DNA of 64,000 bases from Pantoea brenneri (GCA_002095305.1 MIEI01000005.1:1-64000), one strand, 5' to 3'; shown: positions 37,628 through 50,060, counted from the first letter of the stretch. Notes: generated by a model from the sequence alone, not told the origin. A program made the numbers and translations.

Positions 37628-38266
37628 ATGATGTCGGAAGAAAAAAAATCCCCTGTGACTTTTACAAAAAACGATGTAGAAATTATTGCACGCGAAACCG
37701 TCTACGATGGTTTTTTTTCAGTGGTACGCTATCGCTTCCGTCACCGCCGTTTTAATGGCGAAATGAGCGCCGAAGTGCAGCGCGAAGTTTTTGAGCGCGG
37801 ACATGCCGCCGTGCTGCTACCTTATGATCCCTTACGCGACGAAGTGGTGCTGATCGAACAGATCCGCATTCCGGCCTATGACAGCAGTGCATCGCCCTGG
37901 CTGCTGGAGATGGTGGCCGGCATTATCGATCCCGGTGAAACCGTTGAACAGGTGGTGCGTCGCGAAGCGGTCGAAGAAGCAGGATTACAGGTCGGACGGA
38001 TTAAGCCAATGCTTAATTACCTGGCCAGCCCCGGAGGCACCAGTGAACGTTTATCGGTGCTGATTGGGGAAGTGGATGCCAGCCAGGCAACAGGATGCCA
38101 TGGTCTGGAGGAAGAGAATGAGGATATTCTTGTCCATGTGGTGAGTCGCGAACAGGCTTATCGCTGGGTGGAAGAGGGGATTATTGACAATGCGGCGTCT
38201 GTCATCGCCTTGCAATGGCTGGCGTTGCACCATGAGAAACTACGAGAAGAGTGGATACCACAATGA
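37628..38266 (+). CDS. nudF: ADP-ribose pyrophosphatase NudF
   Basis: Nudix hydrolase splitting ADP-ribose to AMP and ribose 5-phosphate. 212 residues (E. coli 209). Nudix box G(x5)E(x7)REAVEEAGL at residues ~98-120 with the catalytic glutamates. The start is ATG-ATG at 37628/37631 behind AAGGA. Followed by yqiB with a 4-bp overlap, opening the nudF-yqiB-cpdA-yqiA-parE run. Confidence 0.95.
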   Translation: MMSEEKKSPVTFTKNDVEIIARETVYDGFFSVVRYRFRHRRFNGEMSAEVQREVFERGHAAVLLPYDPLRDEVVLIEQIRIPAYDSSASPWLLEMVAGIIDPGETVEQVVRREAVEEAGLQVGRIKPMLNYLASPGGTSERLSVLIGEVDASQATGCHGLEEENEDILVHVVSREQAYRWVEEGIIDNAASVIALQWLALHHEKLREEWIPQ

Positions 38267-38688
38267 AACAGCGCTATACCCCTGACTTTCCCGAAATGAT
38301 GCGGCTGTGCGAAACCAATTTCGCCCAGTTACGCCGCCTGCTGCCACGTGATGATGACGCGGGCGCATCGGTGATCTATCAGGTGAGTGGCGCCCGTTAT
38401 CAGTTGACGATTCAGGAGTCGACGCGCTACACCACGCTGGTGGAGATCCGCCAGGTGGCGCCTGCCGTGAGCTATTGGAGCCTGCCTTCGATGTCGGTGC
38501 GGCTCTACCACGATGCGATGGTCGCCGAAGTGTGTTCAACTCAACAGATCTATCGTTTCAAAGCGCGCTATGATTATCCTAATAAAAAACTGCATCAGCG
38601 TGATGAAAAACATCAGATAAACCAGTTCCTCGCTGACTGGTTGCGCTACTGCCTGGCGCACGGCGCGATGGCAGTTCCGGTCTGCTGA
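38263..38688 (+). CDS. yqiB: DUF1249 protein YqiB
   Basis: 141 residues (E. coli 140). Conserved but uncharacterised cytoplasmic protein; features include [35 protein letters not shown] and [26 protein letters not shown]. The ATG overlaps the nudF stop; a GTG 12 bases upstream is less likely because E. coli YqiB starts MK(R)QRY-like. Function not known. Confidence 0.93.
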   Translation: MKQRYTPDFPEMMRLCETNFAQLRRLLPRDDDAGASVIYQVSGARYQLTIQESTRYTTLVEIRQVAPAVSYWSLPSMSVRLYHDAMVAEVCSTQQIYRFKARYDYPNKKLHQRDEKHQINQFLADWLRYCLAHGAMAVPVC

Positions 38689-38730
38689 TGCGTATAATGC
38701 GTTAAATGGCGTGGAGACGAAGGAAACGCT

Positions 38731-39558
38731 TTGGATAGCCTGCTAACTCTTCCTGCAGCGAACGGTTCCGCAATCAGGATTCTGCAAATCACGGACACCC
38801 ACCTGTTCGCAGGAAAACATGAATCGCTACTTGGGGTGAATACCTGGTCGAGCTATGAGGCGGTCCTGGATGCGATAATTGCACAGCATCGGGACTATGA
38901 CCTGATCATCGCCACGGGCGATCTGGCCCAGGACCACTCTGTTGAAGCCTATCAGCATTTTGCTGAGGGCATTTCACGTTTGCCCAGGCCCTGCGTCTGG
39001 CTGCCCGGCAACCACGATTTCCAGCCCGCAATGGTCGATACCTTAGCTGACGCCCACATCAATCCGCACAAACAGGTGCTGATCGGCGAGCAGTGGCAGA
39101 TTGTCCTGCTCGACAGCCAGGTGTTCGGCGTGCCGCACGGTATGCTGAGTGACTATCAGCTGGAGTGGCTGGAAAACGCGCTGGCCCGCTATCCGCAACG
39201 GCACACTCTGGTGTTGCTGCATCACCATCCACTGGCGTCCGGCTGCACCTGGCTTGACCAGCACAGCCTGCGTAATTCGCATCAGCTGGATGCAGTGTTG
39301 CAACAGTTTCCGCTGGCGAAGACCCTGGTCTGTGGCCATATCCATCAGGAGCTGGATGTCGAGTGGCACGGCCGCCGGGTCCTGGCGACGCCCTCCACCT
39401 GCGTACAGTTCAAACCGCACTGCACCAGCTTCGCGATTGATACCGTGGCACCGGGCTGGCGCTGGTTTACCCTGCACCCGGACGGCCAGCTTGAAACCGA
39501 GGTTAACCGTCTTGATACCGACATCTTCCGCCCCGATTTAGACTCTGAAGGATACTGA
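38731..39558 (+). CDS. cpdA: 3',5'-cyclic-AMP phosphodiesterase CpdA
   Basis: Hydrolyses cAMP and so tunes Crp signalling. Calcineurin-like metallophosphoesterase, 275 residues as in E. coli, with metal motifs DTHLF, GDLAQD, GNHDF, HHHPL and GHIHQELD. The start codon is TTG at 38731 behind AAGGA, giving (M)DSLLTLP, the same place as the E. coli start; a non-ATG start probably keeps expression low. yqiA begins three bases after the stop. Confidence 0.95.
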   Translation: MDSLLTLPAANGSAIRILQITDTHLFAGKHESLLGVNTWSSYEAVLDAIIAQHRDYDLIIATGDLAQDHSVEAYQHFAEGISRLPRPCVWLPGNHDFQPAMVDTLADAHINPHKQVLIGEQWQIVLLDSQVFGVPHGMLSDYQLEWLENALARYPQRHTLVLLHHHPLASGCTWLDQHSLRNSHQLDAVLQQFPLAKTLVCGHIHQELDVEWHGRRVLATPSTCVQFKPHCTSFAIDTVAPGWRWFTLHPDGQLETEVNRLDTDIFRPDLDSEGY

Positions 39559-39561
39559 CCG

Positions 39562-40143
39562 ATGGCGGCGCTGCTTTATCTGCACGGTTTCAACAGCTCA
39601 CCCCAGTCGGCCAAGGCGACGCAGTTCCGTCAGTGGCTACAGGTAACGCATCCGGCGATCGAGATGATCGTGCCGCAGCTGCCGACCTTTCCGGCGGATG
39701 CCGCCGCGATGCTGGAAGAGTTAGTGCTGAGCCGCAGCGGCGAAACTCTGGGTCTGGTTGGCTCTTCTCTCGGCGGGTATTACGCCACCTGGCTGTCGCA
39801 ATGTTTTATGCTGCCGGCCGTGGTGGTCAATCCTGCGGTACGGCCTTTTGAGTTGCTGGCGGATTACCTCGGCGACAATCAGAATCCCTACACCGGCCAG
39901 CAATATGTGTTAGAGTCACGCCACATTTACGATCTGAAAGTAATGCAGATTGAACCGCTGGAAGCGCCCGATTTACTCTGGCTGCTGCAACAAACCGGCG
40001 ATGAAGTTCTCGATTACCGTCAGGCGCTCGACTATTACAGCGCGTGCCGCCATACGGTTGAAGAGGGCGGAAACCATACATTTACTGGATTCGAGCGCCA
40101 TTTCCCGCAGATTCTGGACTTTCTCGGTCTGAATCATCCCTGA
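39562..40143 (+). CDS. yqiA: Esterase YqiA (alpha/beta hydrolase)
   Basis: 193 residues, same length as E. coli YqiA, which hydrolyses short acyl esters and palmitoyl-CoA in vitro. Nucleophile elbow GSSLGG near residue 70 and a C-terminal His in [10 protein letters not shown]. Three bases behind cpdA and 49 before parE, so part of the same transcription unit. Confidence 0.95.
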   Translation: MAALLYLHGFNSSPQSAKATQFRQWLQVTHPAIEMIVPQLPTFPADAAAMLEELVLSRSGETLGLVGSSLGGYYATWLSQCFMLPAVVVNPAVRPFELLADYLGDNQNPYTGQQYVLESRHIYDLKVMQIEPLEAPDLLWLLQQTGDEVLDYRQALDYYSACRHTVEEGGNHTFTGFERHFPQILDFLGLNHP

Positions 40144-40147
40144 GTAA

Positions 40148-42088
<1,941 letters not shown>

Positions 42089-42091
42089 AAA

Positions 42092-42116
42092 ACAGGACGC
42101 GCCAGCGTCCTGTTTT
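42092..42116 (+). terminator. Terminator after parE
   Basis: ACAGGACGC/GCGTCCTGT, perfect 9-bp stem, 4-nt loop, then a short T-run. Confidence 0.8.
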
Positions 42117-42194
42117 ACAGGTTGCGCACGTCAAAAATGACCGCCGGGCCATAAGTCGCCCGGGCTGGTCCACACAGCAGAGACAGCAGCGATT

Positions 42195-43093
42195 GTGAAA
42201 ATTACACTGGAAGAGTTACGCGCCTGGGTTGCCGTGGTGGATAGCGGATCGATTACCGCCGCGGCCGACCAGCTGGCGCAGACCAGTTCAGGCATCAGTC
42301 GCGCCTTAAGCCGGCTGGAGAGCAAACTGCAGACTACCCTGCTGCATCGCACCACCCGCCGGCTGGCACTGACAGAGGAAGGCAGGTGTTTCTGGAGCAT
42401 GCGCGTCAGATTCTGGCGTCGGTAGAGCAGGCGGAAGAGCAGATTGCCCAGCGTCGTGAAATGCCTTCAGGGCGATTACGGGTCAATGCCGCGACCCCGT
42501 TTATGCTGCACGTGATTGTGCCGCTGGTGGATGCGTTCCGCGCGCAATATCCGCTGATTCAGCTGGAACTCAATACCGACGATATCCTGATCGATCTGCT
42601 GGAGCAGCAAACCGACGTCGCCATTCGCATTGGTGAACTGCGCGATTCTACGCTGCGGGCGCGGATGCTGGGCAGCAGTGCCATTCGTCTGATGGCCAGC
42701 CCGGCCTATCTGGCGAAAGCCGGCACGCCGCAAACCGTCGCCGATCTTGAACAGCATCAGATCATCGGTTTCAGCCATCTTGATAATCACAACGTCTGGC
42801 CGGTCTGGCAGCCCGACGGCGAGTTTATGCGGATCAAGCCGACGCTCTCCGCCTCCAGTGGTGAAACCATCCGGCAACTGGCGCTGGCCGGGCAGGGCAT
42901 TGCGCGCCTCTCCGACTTTGTCAGCCGGGAAGATTGCGCCGCTGGACGGCTGGTACCGGTATTGCCCGATGAAACCCGCGAACTGCGGCTGCCGGTTCAC
43001 GCGGTCTACTATCGCAACACCACGCTCTCCTCACGTATTGGCTGCTTTCTCGATTTTCTTCGCACCGAGATCGACCGTCGCCAGCTGCTGTGA
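42195..43093 (+). pseudogene. LysR-family regulator (YafC-like), interrupted by a -1 frameshift
   Basis: Residues 1-~63 (GTG start at 42195) form the LysR winged helix: LEELRAWVAVVDSGSITAAADQLAQ and RTTRRLALTEEG. At about 42381-42386 the frame breaks; in the next frame the expected sequence resumes at once as (V)FLEHARQILASVEQAEEQI and runs to 43093 with the complete effector domain. Restoring one G (AGGTG to AGGGTG) gives a normal 299-residue protein. No slippery heptamer is visible, so programmed shifting is unlikely. Placed between parE and ygiN, where E. coli has other genes; target unknown. Either a recent pseudogene or a sequence error. Confidence 0.85.
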
Positions 43094-43107
43094 GCTTTGA
43101 TGACATA

Positions 43108-43135
43108 ATAAAAAACCCCTGCCACGGGGCAGAGG
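43108..43135 (-). terminator. Terminator for leftward mdaB-ygiN transcripts
   Basis: On the minus strand CCTCTGCC-CCGT-GGCAGGGG (one mismatch) is followed by TTTTTT. It could also serve the LysR gene from the other side, which ends 14 bases away. Confidence 0.7.
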
Positions 43136-43392
43136 TTGGAGGATGCTGACAATATCTGGCTGGATTGGCTGTGGGAGGGTGCATGCGCAGGGAACAGGGT
43201 CAGATCGGAAAGGCGCAACAACTACCATCTATGGCACGTTCGTCCCGCGCCGTCTCCGGCGCGGGACGCTTCCTCTTCTGACCTTATTTCCTGCGCGTTG
43301 AGCTAATTTATCGCTGCGAGAGGCACCCTGCTTCAGGCTTATCACCAGACTCTGCCCCGGTTACAGAACAGAGGGCAGGGCTTCAGCGATCA
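43136..43392. other. Intergenic spacer after the LysR gene
   Basis: About 260 bases with no supported gene or regulatory site; it holds a short G+C-rich inverted segment (CCCGCGCC...GGCGCGGG) at roughly 43246-43267, perhaps a second transcript end for ygiN. Confidence 0.4.
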
Positions 43393-43701
43393 TCAGGCGC
43401 TGGGTTCCAGCACCAGAATTTTCACATCCAGCACATCATCTTTAATGATGGCGCGATGCGCATCCATGTGCGGCATCTGCTGATGCTGCTCCAGATGACG
43501 CAGCGTTTCCCACTGTTCCAGCATAAAAATGGAGTCCGGCGAGTTCTGTTTCCACGGCACCTGTGCCTGATGGTCCAGCAGCGCATCATACTGGTGGCAT
43601 CCCTCTTCCTGCAGCACGGTCGGGATCAGCGCTTTTACGGCCTCAAGCACCGCCTGACGGCGGCCGGGTTTTACACAAATTTCAGCAACGACTGTTAACA
43701 T
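43393..43701 (-). CDS. ygiN: Quinol monooxygenase YgiN (ABM family)
   Basis: 102 residues (E. coli 104). Antibiotic-biosynthesis-monooxygenase fold: LTVVAEICVKPGRRQAVLEAVKALIP, EEGCHQY, DSIFMLEQWETLRHLEQH, MPHMDAH. E. coli YgiN works with MdaB in a quinone redox cycle. Lies 48 bases behind mdaB in the same direction, so cotranscribed. Confidence 0.94.
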   Translation of the reverse strand: MLTVVAEICVKPGRRQAVLEAVKALIPTVLQEEGCHQYDALLDHQAQVPWKQNSPDSIFMLEQWETLRHLEQHQQMPHMDAHRAIIKDDVLDVKILVLEPSA

Positions 43702-43749
43702 TCGCGGATTCCTCTTTCGCGGGGGAGTGAAGCTTAACGGCAGCCTGGC

Positions 43750-44331
43750 TTAGCCAAAAACGCGCGTCAGGTGGGCACGATAGGCCGCAATGTCACGCGG
43801 CACGTCAGGCTGCTTGATCACGTCATTACAGATAAAGGTCGGCAGGGCTTCCATACCCAGGAACTGGTTGGCTTTATGGAAGTGCAGGTAAAGCCCATCC
43901 ACGCCGACGCCTTCAAAGAACTGCTCCGGATCGGTAAAGGCCTGCAGCGGCGCGTTCCAGGTCAGTGACAGCATATATTTTTTGCCCTGCAGCAGACCGC
44001 CGGAACCATATTTTTTGGCGGCGTCAGAGCGGGTGCGACCATCACTGGCGTACAGCGAACCGTGACCTTCGGTAAAGACTTCATCAATGTAGCGCTTAAC
44101 GGTCCAGGGTTCACCCATCCACCAGCCTGGCATCTGATAAATGACCACATCGCTGTCGACATATTTTTGTACTTCGTCAGCCACCACGTAGTCGCTGTCC
44201 GCCACGGTGACAGAGACTTCGTGGCCCATATCGCGCAGCTGGCTGGCGGCGACGTCGGTCAGGGTGTGGTTCAGTTCGCCTTTCGAGTGGGCAAACGTTT
44301 TGCCGCCGTCGATAATTAAGATCTTACTCAT
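43750..44331 (-). CDS. mdaB: NADPH:quinone oxidoreductase MdaB
   Basis: Flavodoxin-fold FAD enzyme that reduces quinones by two electrons. 193 residues as in E. coli. Start MSKILIIDGGKTFAHSKGELN, later YQMPGWWMGEPWTVKRYIDEVF and LSLTWNAPLQAF. First gene of mdaB-ygiN; divergent from pheC. Confidence 0.96.
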   Translation of the reverse strand: MSKILIIDGGKTFAHSKGELNHTLTDVAASQLRDMGHEVSVTVADSDYVVADEVQKYVDSDVVIYQMPGWWMGEPWTVKRYIDEVFTEGHGSLYASDGRTRSDAAKKYGSGGLLQGKKYMLSLTWNAPLQAFTDPEQFFEGVGVDGLYLHFHKANQFLGMEALPTFICNDVIKQPDVPRDIAAYRAHLTRVFG

Positions 44332-44493
44332 TCGAATATGTGCTCCGTTTTCTGTGTATGACGCTCAGCTTACGCGCGAAGCGGCGACAGAGAAATGGGA
44401 GGCTGATCACAACACTTTTGCTGTAGCGGCAACAATACGCCGATTTATGGCACCATTCAGTACGTAAACCAACCTGCCAAAGAAAACACAATA

Positions 44494-45261
44494 ATGAAAA
44501 AAACCGTCATCCTTGCTTTGTTGCTGGCCACCGGTGCCGCTCAGGCACAGTCGCGTCTGGATAGTGTTCTCAGCAGTAAAGTGCTGAAAGTCTGTACCAC
44601 CGGTGACTACAAGCCTTACAGCTTTCTGCGTCCCGACGGCCAGTATGAAGGGCTGGATATCAGCATGGCGAAGGCGCTGGCCGCCTCACTGGGCGCGAAA
44701 GTAGAATGGGTTGCCACCAGCTGGAAAACCCTGATGCCCGATTTTCTGGCGAAGCAGTGTGATATCGCGCTGGGTGGCGTATCCGTTACCCTGAAGCGGC
44801 AGCAGACCGCCTGGTTCGCTCAGCCGCTGGGCGTAGACGGCAAAATCCCGCTGGTGCGCTGTGCCGATAAAGACCGCTATCAGACGCTGGAGCAGCTCAA
44901 TCGCCCGCAGGTCCGTCTGGTGGAGCCGGCGGGCGGCACTAACGAAGCCTTCATTCACAGCCATCTGCCGCAGGCCTCGCTAACCCTGTTCCACGATAAC
45001 GTCACCATCTTCCAGCAACTGGTCGATAACCACGCCGATGTGATGATTACCGATGCCTCTGAGGCGCGCTATCAGCAGCAGCGCTTCCCGACGCTGTGTG
45101 CGATCAATGCCGATCGGCCGCTACAATATGGTGAAAAGGCCTACATGATCCCGCGCGATGACATCAGCTGGAAACTCTATGTCGATCAGTGGTTACACCT
45201 CAGCACCGCCACCGGTGAGTACCGTGAGATCGCCCGGCAGTGGATAGGTGCACAGCCGTAA
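44494..45261 (+). CDS. pheC: Periplasmic cyclohexadienyl dehydratase (PheC-like)
   Basis: 255 residues with a signal peptide ending AAQA. The fold is that of a periplasmic solute-binding protein (family 3), but the best resemblance is to Pseudomonas PheC, which converts prephenate to phenylpyruvate and arogenate to phenylalanine outside the cytoplasm: CTTGDYKPYSF, GAKVEWVATSWKTLMPDF, PAGGTNEAF (containing the Glu reported as catalytic), HDNVTIFQQLVDNHADVMITDA, and KAYMIPRD with YVDQWLHL. No ABC permease or ATPase genes are adjacent, favouring an enzyme over a transporter part. It is an insertion between mdaB and parC relative to E. coli. Confidence 0.85.
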   Translation: MKKTVILALLLATGAAQAQSRLDSVLSSKVLKVCTTGDYKPYSFLRPDGQYEGLDISMAKALAASLGAKVEWVATSWKTLMPDFLAKQCDIALGGVSVTLKRQQTAWFAQPLGVDGKIPLVRCADKDRYQTLEQLNRPQVRLVEPAGGTNEAFIHSHLPQASLTLFHDNVTIFQQLVDNHADVMITDASEARYQQQRFPTLCAINADRPLQYGEKAYMIPRDDISWKLYVDQWLHLSTATGEYREIARQWIGAQP

Positions 45262-45428
45262 TGCAATCCGCCTGATCTTCGCGCTGCTGACGGCGTAATC
45301 AGCGCCAGCTGACCGCCCGTCACCGCGCGCTTCCCCTGTGACTAACACCGGCGAATAAGGTACTATCCTCGCCAAACCACCGCCGGGTGTCCCGCCGTTG
45401 TGGGCCACGATGTGAGGATGAGAAATTA

Positions 45429-47702
45429 ATGAGTGAACTGACGCAGGATGGTGCAGAGCGTCTTGCCCTGCACACATTTACTGAGAATGCGTACTTAAAC
45501 TATTCGATGTACGTCATCATGGACCGCGCGTTGCCCTACATTGGTGACGGGTTAAAGCCGGTACAGCGACGCATTATCTACGCAATGTCCGAACTGGGCC
45601 TCACCGCCAGCGCCAAATTTAAAAAATCGGCGCGTACCGTGGGTGACGTGCTGGGTAAATACCATCCGCACGGCGACAGCGCCTGCTATGAAGCGATGGT
45701 ATTAATGGCGCAGCCGTTCTCTTATCGCTATCCGCTGGTGGATGGACAGGGTAACTGGGGTGCACCGGACGATCCTAAGTCCTTCGCCGCGATGCGTTAC
45801 ACCGAATCACGCCTGTCAAAATATGCTGAACTGCTGCTGGGTGAGTTGGGTCAGGGAACGGTCGATTACCAGCCGAACTTTGATGGCACCCTGCAGGAGC
45901 CGAAGATGCTGCCGGCGCGGTTGCCGAACATTCTGCTGAACGGCACCACCGGTATCGCGGTCGGTATGGCGACCGATATTCCACCGCATAACCTGCGTGA
46001 AGTGGCGCAGGCGGCGATCACCCTGATCGACCATCCCAAAACCACGCTGGATGCGCTGCTGGATATCGTGCAGGGCCCGGATTATCCGACCGAGGCGGAG
46101 ATCATTACGCCACGCGACGAGATCCGCAAAATCTATCAGAACGGGCGTGGCTCTATTCGCCAGCGCGCGGTATGGAAGAAGGAAGAGGGCGAAGTGGTGA
46201 TCACCGCGCTGCCGCATCAGGTGTCAGGTGCGCGGGTTCTGGAACAGATCGCCAACCAGATGCGCAACAAAAAGTTGCCGATGGTCGAGGATCTGCGTGA
46301 CGAATCGGATCATGAGAATCCGACCCGTCTGGTGATCGTGCCACGCTCTAACCGGGTCGATCTGGATCAGGTGATGAACCACCTGTTCGCCACCACCGAT
46401 CTGGAAAAAAGCTACCGGGTTAACCTCAACATGATTGGCCTGGACAACCGTCCGGCGGTTAAAAACCTGCACGAAATCCTGTCGGAATGGCTGGTGTTCC
46501 GCCGTGATACGGTAAAACGTCGCCTTAATCACCGGCTCGACCGCGTGCTGCGTCGTCTGCATATCCTCGACGGTTTGCTGGTGGCCTTCCTCAATATTGA
46601 TGAAGTGATCCACATCATCCGTACCGAAGATGAGCCGAAGCCGGTACTGATGTCACGTTTTGAGCTGAGTGAAACCCAGGCCGAATCGATCCTCGAACTG
46701 AAGTTACGCCACCTGGCGAAGCTGGAAGAGGTGAAGATCCGCGCTGAGCAGGCCGAGCTGGAGAAAGAACGCGATCAGCTGCAGGCAACGCTGGCTTCTG
46801 AACGCAAGATGAACACCCTGCTGAAGAAAGAGTTACAGGCCGACAGCGCCAGCTATGGTGACGAGCGCCGTTCTCCGCTGCGCGAACGTGAAGAAGCGAA
46901 AGCGCTGAGCGAAACCGAGCTGATTCCGTCTGAGCCGGTGACCATTGTGCTGTCGCAGATGGGCTGGGTACGCAGCGCCAAAGGGCATGATATCGATCCT
47001 GCCGGGCTGAGCTATAAAGCGGGCGACAGTTATCTGGCGGCCGCACGCGGTAAGAGCAACCAGCCGGTGGCCTTTATCGACTCCACCGGCCGCAGCTACA
47101 CGCTGGATCCGACCTCGCTGCCGTCGGCACGCGGGCAGGGCGAGCCGCTGACCGGTAAGCTGACGCCGCCGCCGGGTGCGGTGGTTGAGCAGGTGCTGAT
47201 GGAGCCGGATGAACAGCGATTACTGATGGCCTCTGATGCGGGCTATGGCTTTATCTGCACCTTTGCCGATCTGGTCTCCCGTAACCGCGCCGGTAAAGCG
47301 CTGCTGACGCTGCCGGAAAACGCCCATGTGATGACGCCGATGGCGGTGCATCATGAAGATGACATGCTGCTGGCGATTACGCAGGCGGGACGGATGCTGA
47401 TGTTCCCGGTAGGCGAACTGCCGCAAATGTCGAAAGGCAAAGGCAACAAGATTATCTCGATCCCCGCCGCTGAAGCTGCCGCCGGTCAGGATAAACTGGC
47501 GTGGCTGATGATTCTGCCGCCAGGCAGCGCCATCACCCTGCATGTTGGCAAGCGTAAGATGCTGCTGCGCAGTGAAGAGCTGCAGAAATTCCGCGCCGAC
47601 CGTGGACGCCGTGGCACACTGCTGCCGCGCGGCCTGCAAAAAATTGATCGTGTTGAACTGGATGCCCCTGCGCGTCCGGCCAGCCCGGACAGCGACGCGT
47701 AA
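45429..47702 (+). CDS. parC: DNA topoisomerase IV subunit A
   Basis: Strand-breaking subunit of topoisomerase IV. 757 residues (E. coli 752). The active-site tyrosine is Tyr124 in [11 protein letters not shown]; the quinolone-resistance region [15 protein letters not shown] has the sensitive-type Ser84 and Glu88 (E. coli Ser80 and Glu84). The C-terminal third is the DNA-wrapping propeller. Start at 45429 behind GAGGATGAGAA; the ATG at 45387 would add 14 foreign residues. plsC follows by 45 bases. Confidence 0.98.
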   Translation: MSELTQDGAERLALHTFTENAYLNYSMYVIMDRALPYIGDGLKPVQRRIIYAMSELGLTASAKFKKSARTVGDVLGKYHPHGDSACYEAMVLMAQPFSYRYPLVDGQGNWGAPDDPKSFAAMRYTESRLSKYAELLLGELGQGTVDYQPNFDGTLQEPKMLPARLPNILLNGTTGIAVGMATDIPPHNLREVAQAAITLIDHPKTTLDALLDIVQGPDYPTEAEIITPRDEIRKIYQNGRGSIRQRAVWKKEEGEVVITALPHQVSGARVLEQIANQMRNKKLPMVEDLRDESDHENPTRLVIVPRSNRVDLDQVMNHLFATTDLEKSYRVNLNMIGLDNRPAVKNLHEILSEWLVFRRDTVKRRLNHRLDRVLRRLHILDGLLVAFLNIDEVIHIIRTEDEPKPVLMSRFELSETQAESILELKLRHLAKLEEVKIRAEQAELEKERDQLQATLASERKMNTLLKKELQADSASYGDERRSPLREREEAKALSETELIPSEPVTIVLSQMGWVRSAKGHDIDPAGLSYKAGDSYLAAARGKSNQPVAFIDSTGRSYTLDPTSLPSARGQGEPLTGKLTPPPGAVVEQVLMEPDEQRLLMASDAGYGFICTFADLVSRNRAGKALLTLPENAHVMTPMAVHHEDDMLLAITQAGRMLMFPVGELPQMSKGKGNKIISIPAAEAAAGQDKLAWLMILPPGSAITLHVGKRKMLLRSEELQKFRADRGRRGTLLPRGLQKIDRVELDAPARPASPDSDA

Positions 47703-47747
47703 ACTACCCGGCTGACGCTGTGTCAGCCGTGGCTCAATGAGGGAACT

Positions 47748-48485
47748 ATGTTACTGATACTGCGTACCATTATCGTGGTAATTTATTCGATATTAGTCTC
47801 TGTGTTTGGCTGTATCTGGTGTCTTTTTTCACCGCGCAATCCGCGCCACGTCGCCACTTTTGGTCGTCTGTTCGGTAAATTGTCGACGGTATTAGGCCTT
47901 AAAGTAGAACTGCGCCGTCCGGAAGGCGCTGACAACTACGGCAATGCGATCTATATCGCTAACCACCAGAACAACTATGACATGGTGACCGCCGCCAAAA
48001 TCGTGCAGCCAACCACGGTGACGGTCGGCAAAAAGAGCCTGTTGTGGGTACCGTTTTTTGGTCTGCTCTACTGGCTGACCGGCAATCTGCTGATCGACCG
48101 GGATAACCGGGCTAAAGCGCACGGCACGATTGGCCAGCTGGTCGATCAGTTTAACCGTAAGCGCATCTCGTTCTGGATGTTTCCGGAAGGCACCCGCAGT
48201 CGCGGCCGCGGTTTACTGCCGTTTAAAACCGGTGCGTTCCATGCTGCGGTTGCGGCTGGCGTTCCGATCATCCCGATTGTGGTGTCCAATACCCACGGTA
48301 AGATCAAACTGAACCGCTGGAACAATGGGCTGGTCATCGTTGAGATGCTGCCACCGGTTGACGTTAAACAATTCGAGTCCTCCTCGGTGCGTAAGCTGGC
48401 AACCCATTGCCGTGAAATGATGGCGGCGAAGCTGGAAGAGCTCAACGCCGAAGTCGAAGAACGCGAAAAAAACGGTAAAATCTGA
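47748..48485 (+). CDS. plsC: 1-acyl-sn-glycerol-3-phosphate acyltransferase
   Basis: Inner-membrane enzyme adding the second acyl chain in phosphatidic acid synthesis. 245 residues as in E. coli. N-terminal membrane helix (residues ~1-25), acyltransferase motif NHQNNYDM (HX4D), FPEGTRSRGRG, and VPIIPIVVSN. Downstream of parC as in E. coli; a strong stem-loop follows. Confidence 0.97.
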   Translation: MLLILRTIIVVIYSILVSVFGCIWCLFSPRNPRHVATFGRLFGKLSTVLGLKVELRRPEGADNYGNAIYIANHQNNYDMVTAAKIVQPTTVTVGKKSLLWVPFFGLLYWLTGNLLIDRDNRAKAHGTIGQLVDQFNRKRISFWMFPEGTRSRGRGLLPFKTGAFHAAVAAGVPIIPIVVSNTHGKIKLNRWNNGLVIVEMLPPVDVKQFESSSVRKLATHCREMMAAKLEELNAEVEEREKNGKI

Positions 48486-48526
48486 CCGGCGATCGCTTCG
48501 CCGAATTCGCCTGCAGGGATGCCGTC

Positions 48527-48553
48527 CGGCGAGCGGTGATTAACCGCTCGCCG
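48527..48553 (+). terminator. Stem-loop between plsC and ftsP
   Basis: CGGCGAGCGG/CCGCTCGCCG, a perfect 10-bp stem with a 7-nt loop. No T-tract; may be a partial terminator or mRNA stabiliser since ftsP follows in the same direction. Confidence 0.5.
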
Positions 48554-48630
48554 TGAACGCAGCACAGCACATAACAGCAATAAAAACAGGGTTGGCGCGT
48601 CAGCGCCACGCGTAAAAGGTCAGAAGTTTT

Positions 48631-50060
48631 ATGTCTTTCAGCAGACGTCAGTTTATCCAGCTTTCTGCTGGAGTGGCGCTTAGCGCCGGTGTTATGCCTC
48701 ATACGGCCCGTGCCGCGTCCGCCGCCAATGGTGATACGCCACTTCCGATTCCGCCCTTGCTGGAATCCCGTCGCGGTCAGCCGCTGTTTTTGACCATGCA
48801 GCGCAGCCACTGGTCATTCAATGGCGACAACAACAAAGTGCCGGTGTGGGGCATCAATGGCCTCTATCTCGGCCCGACGGTGCGCGTCTACAGCGGCGAC
48901 GATGTGAAGCTGATCTACAGCAATCGCCTCAATGAGCCGGTTTCAATGACCGTCAGCGGCCTGCAGTTACCGGGCGCGCTGATGGGCGGCGCACCGCGCA
49001 TGATGTCAGCCGGCGTCGACTGGGCGCCGGTCCTGCCGATTCGTCAGGCCGCCTCGACCTGCTGGTATCACGCCAATACGCCAAACCGCATGGCGCCGCA
49101 TATCTACAACGGGCTGGCGGGCATGTGGCTGATTGAAGATGAGGTCAGCAAGCAGTTGCCGCTGCCAAAACATTACGGCGTCGATGACTTCCCGATCATC
49201 ATTCAGGACAAGCGGCTCGATAACTTCGCTACCCCGGTTTACGATCCACCGCAGGATGGCGGCTTTCTCGGTGATACGCTGCTGGTCAATGGCGTGCGTA
49301 ACCCGTTTGTTGAGGTCTCGCGTGGCTGGGTGCGTCTGCGTCTGCTGAACGCCTCAAATGCGCGACGTTATGAGATGGTGCTGAGCGATAACCGGCCGTT
49401 TATGGTGATAGCCAGCGATCAGGCTATCTGCCTGCGCCGGTTGCGGTGCAGCGTCTGTCACTGGCGCCGGGCGAACGACGCGAAGTGCTGATCGATATGT
49501 CGCAGGGCGATGAAGTGTCGATTACTGCGGGTACCGCGGCGGGCATTATGGATCGGCTGCGCGGCTTCTTTGAGCCATCCTCCATCCTGACCTCCACCCT
49601 GATCCTGACCTTACGACCCACCGGCCTGCTGCCGCTGGTCACCGATAATCTGCCGATGCGGCTGCTGGCCGATCAGATTCTGGATGGGGTGGCGGTACGC
49701 ACGCGTGAATTCCGCATCGGCGACAGTATGCCGGGCATCAACGGGGCGATCTGGGATATGAACCGTATTGATACCACCGCGCAGCAGGGCACCTTTGAGC
49801 GCTGGATCGTGCATGCCGATCGGCCCCAGGCGCTGCATATTCAGGGCGTGATGTTCCTGATTAAGAGCGTCAATGGCGCACAGCCGATGGGCGAGGATCG
49901 TGGCTGGAAAGATACGGTGTGGGTCGACGGTGATGTGGAACTGATGGTCAGCTTCCCGCAGAGTTCGTCAGACCATTTCCCGTTTGTCTATTACAGCCAG
50001 ACGCTGGAACTGGCCGACCGCGGAACTGCCGGTCAACTGGTGGTGCAGCCGACGCAGTAA
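48631..50060 (+). pseudogene. ftsP: Cell division protein FtsP (SufI), interrupted by a -1 frameshift
   Basis: FtsP is a periplasmic, Tat-exported, cupredoxin-fold protein that stabilises the divisome under stress. The N-terminal part has the twin-arginine signal SRRQFIQLSAG and cupredoxin domains 1-2 up to MVIASDQ near residue 264; the frame then breaks at about 49423. The following frame continues exactly as the family should, QRLSLAPGERREVLIDMS, to 50060. One extra G (CAGGCTAT to CAGGGCTAT, giving DQGYLPAPVAVQ) restores a 476-residue protein (E. coli 470). No type-1 copper ligands are expected in FtsP. Real pseudogene or sequence error; see the findings. Confidence 0.88.

Noticed and set aside
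42370-42390. Programmed -1 frameshifting as the explanation of the split LysR, ftsP and yqhC genes
   Set aside because: No X-XXY-YYZ slippery heptamer or downstream stimulatory hairpin is seen at any of the three sites, and these families do not use recoding.
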